Shown piece after piece: positions 61,372 to 64,000 of a stretch of DNA of 64,000 nucleotides. The stretch covers positions 176,574 to 240,573 of the forward strand of contig JBJMLA010000072.1 in NCBI GenBank assembly GCA_045805505.1. Direction: 5' to 3'. Origin of the DNA: BP-464 sp045805505 (lineage in GTDB: Bacteria; Actinomycetota; Thermoleophilia; Solirubrobacterales; Solirubrobacteraceae). Within the stretch, counting starts at the first letter, position 1; the number at the start of each line of letters is the position of its first letter. A program made the translations under genes and the position numbers. The notes beneath the pieces were generated by a model. The model saw only the letters and a list, made by a program, of their open reading frames with translations. It did no database searches and was not told where the DNA came from.

Positions 61372-63090
61372 GTGTCCTCCGGCCCCTCGCTGTACCGCCG
61401 TCACCGCCCCCGCACCTTCGATGACGTGGTCGGCCAGGAGCACGTCGTGCGCACGCTGCGCAACGCCGTCGAGCAGAACAAGGTCCATCACGCCTATCTC
61501 TTCGTGGGCTCGCGCGGCACGGGCAAGACGTCGATGGCGAAGATCCTCGCCAGCTGCCTGAACTGCGTCAACGGGCCGACGATCACCCCCTGCGGCGTCT
61601 GCGAGTCCTGCGTGTCGATCGCCAGCGCGAGCTCGCTCGACGTCATCGAGATGGACGCGGCGTCGAACAACTCGGTCGACGACATCCGCGACCTGCGCGA
61701 GAGCGTCGCCTACGCCCCTGTCAGCGGCCGCGCCAAGGTCTACATCCTCGACGAGGCGCACATGCTCTCGTCGCAGGCCTGGAACGCGTTTCTGAAGACG
61801 CTCGAGGAGCCGCCGCCGAACACGATCTTCGTGCTGGCGACGACCGAGGCCAACAAGGTGCTGCCGACGGTCGTCGACCGCTGCCACCGCTTCGACTTCA
61901 GCCGGCCCACCGTCGAGGACATCGCCGGGGTCGTCAGCCGGGTCGCGACGAGCGAGCAGATCGCCATCGGCCCGGAGGCAGTGGGACTGCTGGCCCGCCA
62001 CGCGACCGGCTCGTTCCGCGACGCGCTGGGCACGCTCGAGCAGCTCGTCACCTACAGCGGCGAGAACATCGCCACCGCCGACGTCCTCGCCGTCCTCGGC
62101 GTGGCCGACACCGACGTGCTGTTCGGCGCGCTCGACTCCGTGGCGAGCGGCAACGCCCGCGAGGCGATGCTCGCCGTCCACCGCGTCGCCGAGTCCGGCC
62201 GCGACCTGTCGGCCTTCGCCCGCGACCTCGAGACCCACGCGCGCGAGCTGCTCGTCGTGCAGACGCTGGGCGAGGTCCCGCCGCAGGTCGCGATGACGCC
62301 CGACCACGACGCGCGGCTGGCCGAGCAGGCCCAGCGCGTCGACGGCACATCGGTCGTGCGGCTGCTCGACCTGCTCGCGTCCGGCATGAAGGCGGTCCGC
62401 GACGGCGCCGACGCGCGCACCCAGCTCGAGCTCGCGCTCGTCAAGGCCGCCACGCCCGAGGTCGACGCCGGCACCCGCGCGCTGCTGGCTCGCATCGAGC
62501 GCCTCGAGGGCGCGCTCGCCGGTGGCGCTCGGCCCGCGCCCGCACCTCAGCCGGTCGCCGCGCCTGCTCCGGTGGTCCAGGCGCCCACGCCCACGCCTGC
62601 CCCCGCGCCGCCGGTCGCCGAGGCGCGTCCCGAGCCCGTCGCGACGCCCGCGCCCGAACCCGCGGTGCAGGAGCCCGAGCCGGAGGCCATCGCGGCGCCC
62701 GTCGCCACCATGGCGCGTGAGACGGACCTCGACGGGATCGTCGCCGTCTGGCCCGCCGTGCTCGACGCCCTGCGCGACGAGAACATGGCGCTCGCCGCCG
62801 CGCTCGCCCAGGGCCGTCCCGTCGAACTCGACGGCAAGGAGCTGATCGTCGCCTTCCGTCAGTCCGACAGCTTCAAGCGCCGCAAGGCCGAGTCGCAGTC
62901 CCAGCTCGTCGGCAACGCGGTCCGCGAGCTCTCGGGAGCCAGCCTGCGCCTGAAGTTCGAGGAGCGCGACCTCGCCGACACCGACGAGGCCCCCACGCCC
63001 GCGCCGACCGGCGACGACCTGATCAACCGCCTCAAGTCGGAGTTCGACGCCGAGGAGATCCTGCCCCACGAAGAGGAGCCGACCGCCTGA
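61372..63090 (+). CDS. dnaX: DNA polymerase III subunit gamma/tau
   Basis: 572 residues from GTG 61372. SLYRRHRPRTFDDVVGQEHV at the start, Walker A GSRGTGKTSMAK, four zinc-binding Cys in CLNCVNGPTITPCGVCESC, Walker B KVYILDEAHML, sensor SRC-like VVDRCHRFDF. After about residue 385 comes a Pro/Ala/Glu-rich linker and a tau-like C-terminal domain (VAFRQSDSFKRRKAESQ). Clamp-loader ATPase of the replisome. A TAGACT box (61358-61363) is 8 nt before the GTG; its stop overlaps the ybaB ATG by one base. Confidence 0.96.
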   Translation: MSSGPSLYRRHRPRTFDDVVGQEHVVRTLRNAVEQNKVHHAYLFVGSRGTGKTSMAKILASCLNCVNGPTITPCGVCESCVSIASASSLDVIEMDAASNNSVDDIRDLRESVAYAPVSGRAKVYILDEAHMLSSQAWNAFLKTLEEPPPNTIFVLATTEANKVLPTVVDRCHRFDFSRPTVEDIAGVVSRVATSEQIAIGPEAVGLLARHATGSFRDALGTLEQLVTYSGENIATADVLAVLGVADTDVLFGALDSVASGNAREAMLAVHRVAESGRDLSAFARDLETHARELLVVQTLGEVPPQVAMTPDHDARLAEQAQRVDGTSVVRLLDLLASGMKAVRDGADARTQLELALVKAATPEVDAGTRALLARIERLEGALAGGARPAPAPQPVAAPAPVVQAPTPTPAPAPPVAEARPEPVATPAPEPAVQEPEPEAIAAPVATMARETDLDGIVAVWPAVLDALRDENMALAAALAQGRPVELDGKELIVAFRQSDSFKRRKAESQSQLVGNAVRELSGASLRLKFEERDLADTDEAPTPAPTGDDLINRLKSEFDAEEILPHEEEPTA

Positions 63091-63422
63091 TGCCCCAGCC
63101 GCCCAACATGGCCAACATGATGAAGCAGGTCCAGAAGATGCAGGCCGACATGATGGCCGCGCAGGAGTCGCTGAAGACCGAGACGGTCGAGGCCAGCGCG
63201 GGCGGCGGCATGGTCACCGTCAAGATGACCGGCGACCTGGTCCTGCAGGAGCTCAAGATCGATCCGGACGCGATCGATCCGGAGGATCCCGAGATGCTCC
63301 AGGACATGGTCCAGGCCGCGATCAACGAGGCGCTGCGCTCGGCTCAGGAGCTCGCCGCCAACAAGATGGGCGGCCTGACCGGCGGCATGGACCTCGGATC
63401 GCTGGGACTGCCCGGGTTCTAG
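63090..63422 (+). CDS. ybaB: YbaB/EbfC family nucleoid-associated protein
   Basis: 110 residues. NMMKQVQKMQADMMAAQESL helix, then the GGGMVTVKMTGDLVLQELKI strand pair and the C-terminal MVQAAINEALRSAQELAANK helix, followed by a Gly/Leu tail: complete YbaB fold. DNA-binding homodimer in the dnaX-ybaB-recR cluster. TGATG overlap with dnaX indicates coupling. Confidence 0.96.
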   Translation: MPQPPNMANMMKQVQKMQADMMAAQESLKTETVEASAGGGMVTVKMTGDLVLQELKIDPDAIDPEDPEMLQDMVQAAINEALRSAQELAANKMGGLTGGMDLGSLGLPGF

Positions 63423-63425
63423 TCG

Positions 63426-64000
63426 TTGTACCCGGCGCCCGTACACCGGCTGATCACCGAGCTCGGCAAGCTGCCCGGGATCGGTCAGCGCACGGCCCAG
63501 CGCCTGGCGTTCCACATCCTGCGCTCCGACCTCGAGGACGCCGAGGGCCTCGCCGCGGCCATCCGCGAGGTCAAGGAGCGCATCACGCTGTGCGAGCAGT
63601 GCTTCAACCTCGCCGACCAGGCGCTCTGCGACATCTGCCGCGACGAGCGCCGTGATCGCACCGTGATCTGCGTCGTCGAGGAACCCGGCGACGTGATCCC
63701 CATGGAGCGCACCCACGAGTACCGCGGCCGCTACCACGTGCTCGGCGGCGCGCTCTCGCCGATCGACGGCGTCGATCCCGAGGACATCAAGATCGCCCAG
63801 CTCTATGACCGCGTCACGTCGGGCGAGGTGCGCGAGGTCGTGCTCGCCACCAACCCGACCACCACCGGCGAGGCCACCGCGCTGCACATCGCCGACGGGC
63901 TGCGCAGCCAGAATCCCGACATCAGGGTGACCCGGCTGGCCAGCGGCCTGCCGGTCGGCGCCGACCTCGAGCACGCCGACGAGGTCACCCTCGGCAAGGC
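63426..64000 (+). CDS. recR: Recombination protein RecR (3' end beyond window)
   Basis: 191 codons visible from TTG 63426, 3 bp after ybaB. HhH motif LGKLPGIGQRTAQRLAFHIL, zinc finger CEQCFNLADQALCDIC, Toprim start TVICVVEEPGDVIPMER and LATNPTTTGEATALHIA. Works with RecF/RecO in gap repair. The last codons are cut by the window end. Confidence 0.96.
   Translation, partial: MYPAPVHRLITELGKLPGIGQRTAQRLAFHILRSDLEDAEGLAAAIREVKERITLCEQCFNLADQALCDICRDERRDRTVICVVEEPGDVIPMERTHEYRGRYHVLGGALSPIDGVDPEDIKIAQLYDRVTSGEVREVVLATNPTTTGEATALHIADGLRSQNPDIRVTRLASGLPVGADLEHADEVTLGK

Overview
This is a very GC-rich, gene-dense bacterial chromosome segment. The gene content suggests an actinobacterium of the Thermoleophilia/Solirubrobacterales type. 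That placement is an inference from GTG/TTG starts, many HYR, RTX, FG-GAP and glycine-rich secreted proteins, a LigD-type polymerase and the ffs-dnaX-ybaB-recR order. It was not tested against any database.

Layout. 1-4.3 kb: a truncated secreted nuclease-like gene, an RTX protein and a multidomain SpoIIE-type phosphatase, closed by a palindromic repeat. 4.3-11 kb: a leftward surface-polymer operon (glycerophosphotransferase, sulfotransferase, GT2-glycerophosphotransferase fusion, small DUF6812-like protein) with a divergent glycerophosphodiesterase. 11-17.7 kb: secreted or anchored proteins of unknown role and a STAS anti-sigma antagonist. 17.7-23.3 kb: a TetR-controlled drug-efflux ABC pair, an ABC-F protein and small stress- or membrane-type proteins. 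23.3-36.7 kb: a secreted zinc metalloprotease, arylamine N-acetyltransferase, a phosphatase lipoprotein, a mannitol dehydrogenase family enzyme, an EamA exporter, a glycine-rich/Ig surface protein, an RCC1 propeller protein and an O-antigen-ligase-like membrane protein. 36.7-38.2 kb: a rearrangement scar and a TetR-SRPBCC pair with two palindromic operators. 38.3-45 kb: a 2,207-residue LamG/HYR surface protein. 45-52.7 kb: a LuxR-family ATPase regulator with an alpha/beta hydrolase, facing a set of two small genes, an MFS exporter, a flavin monooxygenase and a membrane protein. 52.7-59.6 kb: a 2,038-residue chimeric surface protein lying between a tRNA-Val gene and a duplicated 3' piece of the same tRNA. 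59.6-64 kb: LigD polymerase, a DUF1684 protein, a large SRP RNA with an Alu domain, dnaX, ybaB and partial recR.

How it works together. At least seven large secreted repeat proteins, plus polymer-building enzymes, make this a cell-envelope-rich region. Many genes have a TANNNT -10 box 6-7 nt before the start codon, so leaderless mRNAs look common; the SRP RNA 5' end, fixed by its helix, fits the same spacing. Three genes lack any canonical start at the right place but have a near-cognate codon near or at that distance.

Best lead. The LuxR regulon at 45-52.7 kb has two nearly identical 23-bp inverted-repeat sites. Both end exactly 29 nt before a start codon, one for the small-gene pair and one for MFS-monooxygenase. 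This points to a compact, regulated export/oxidation system.
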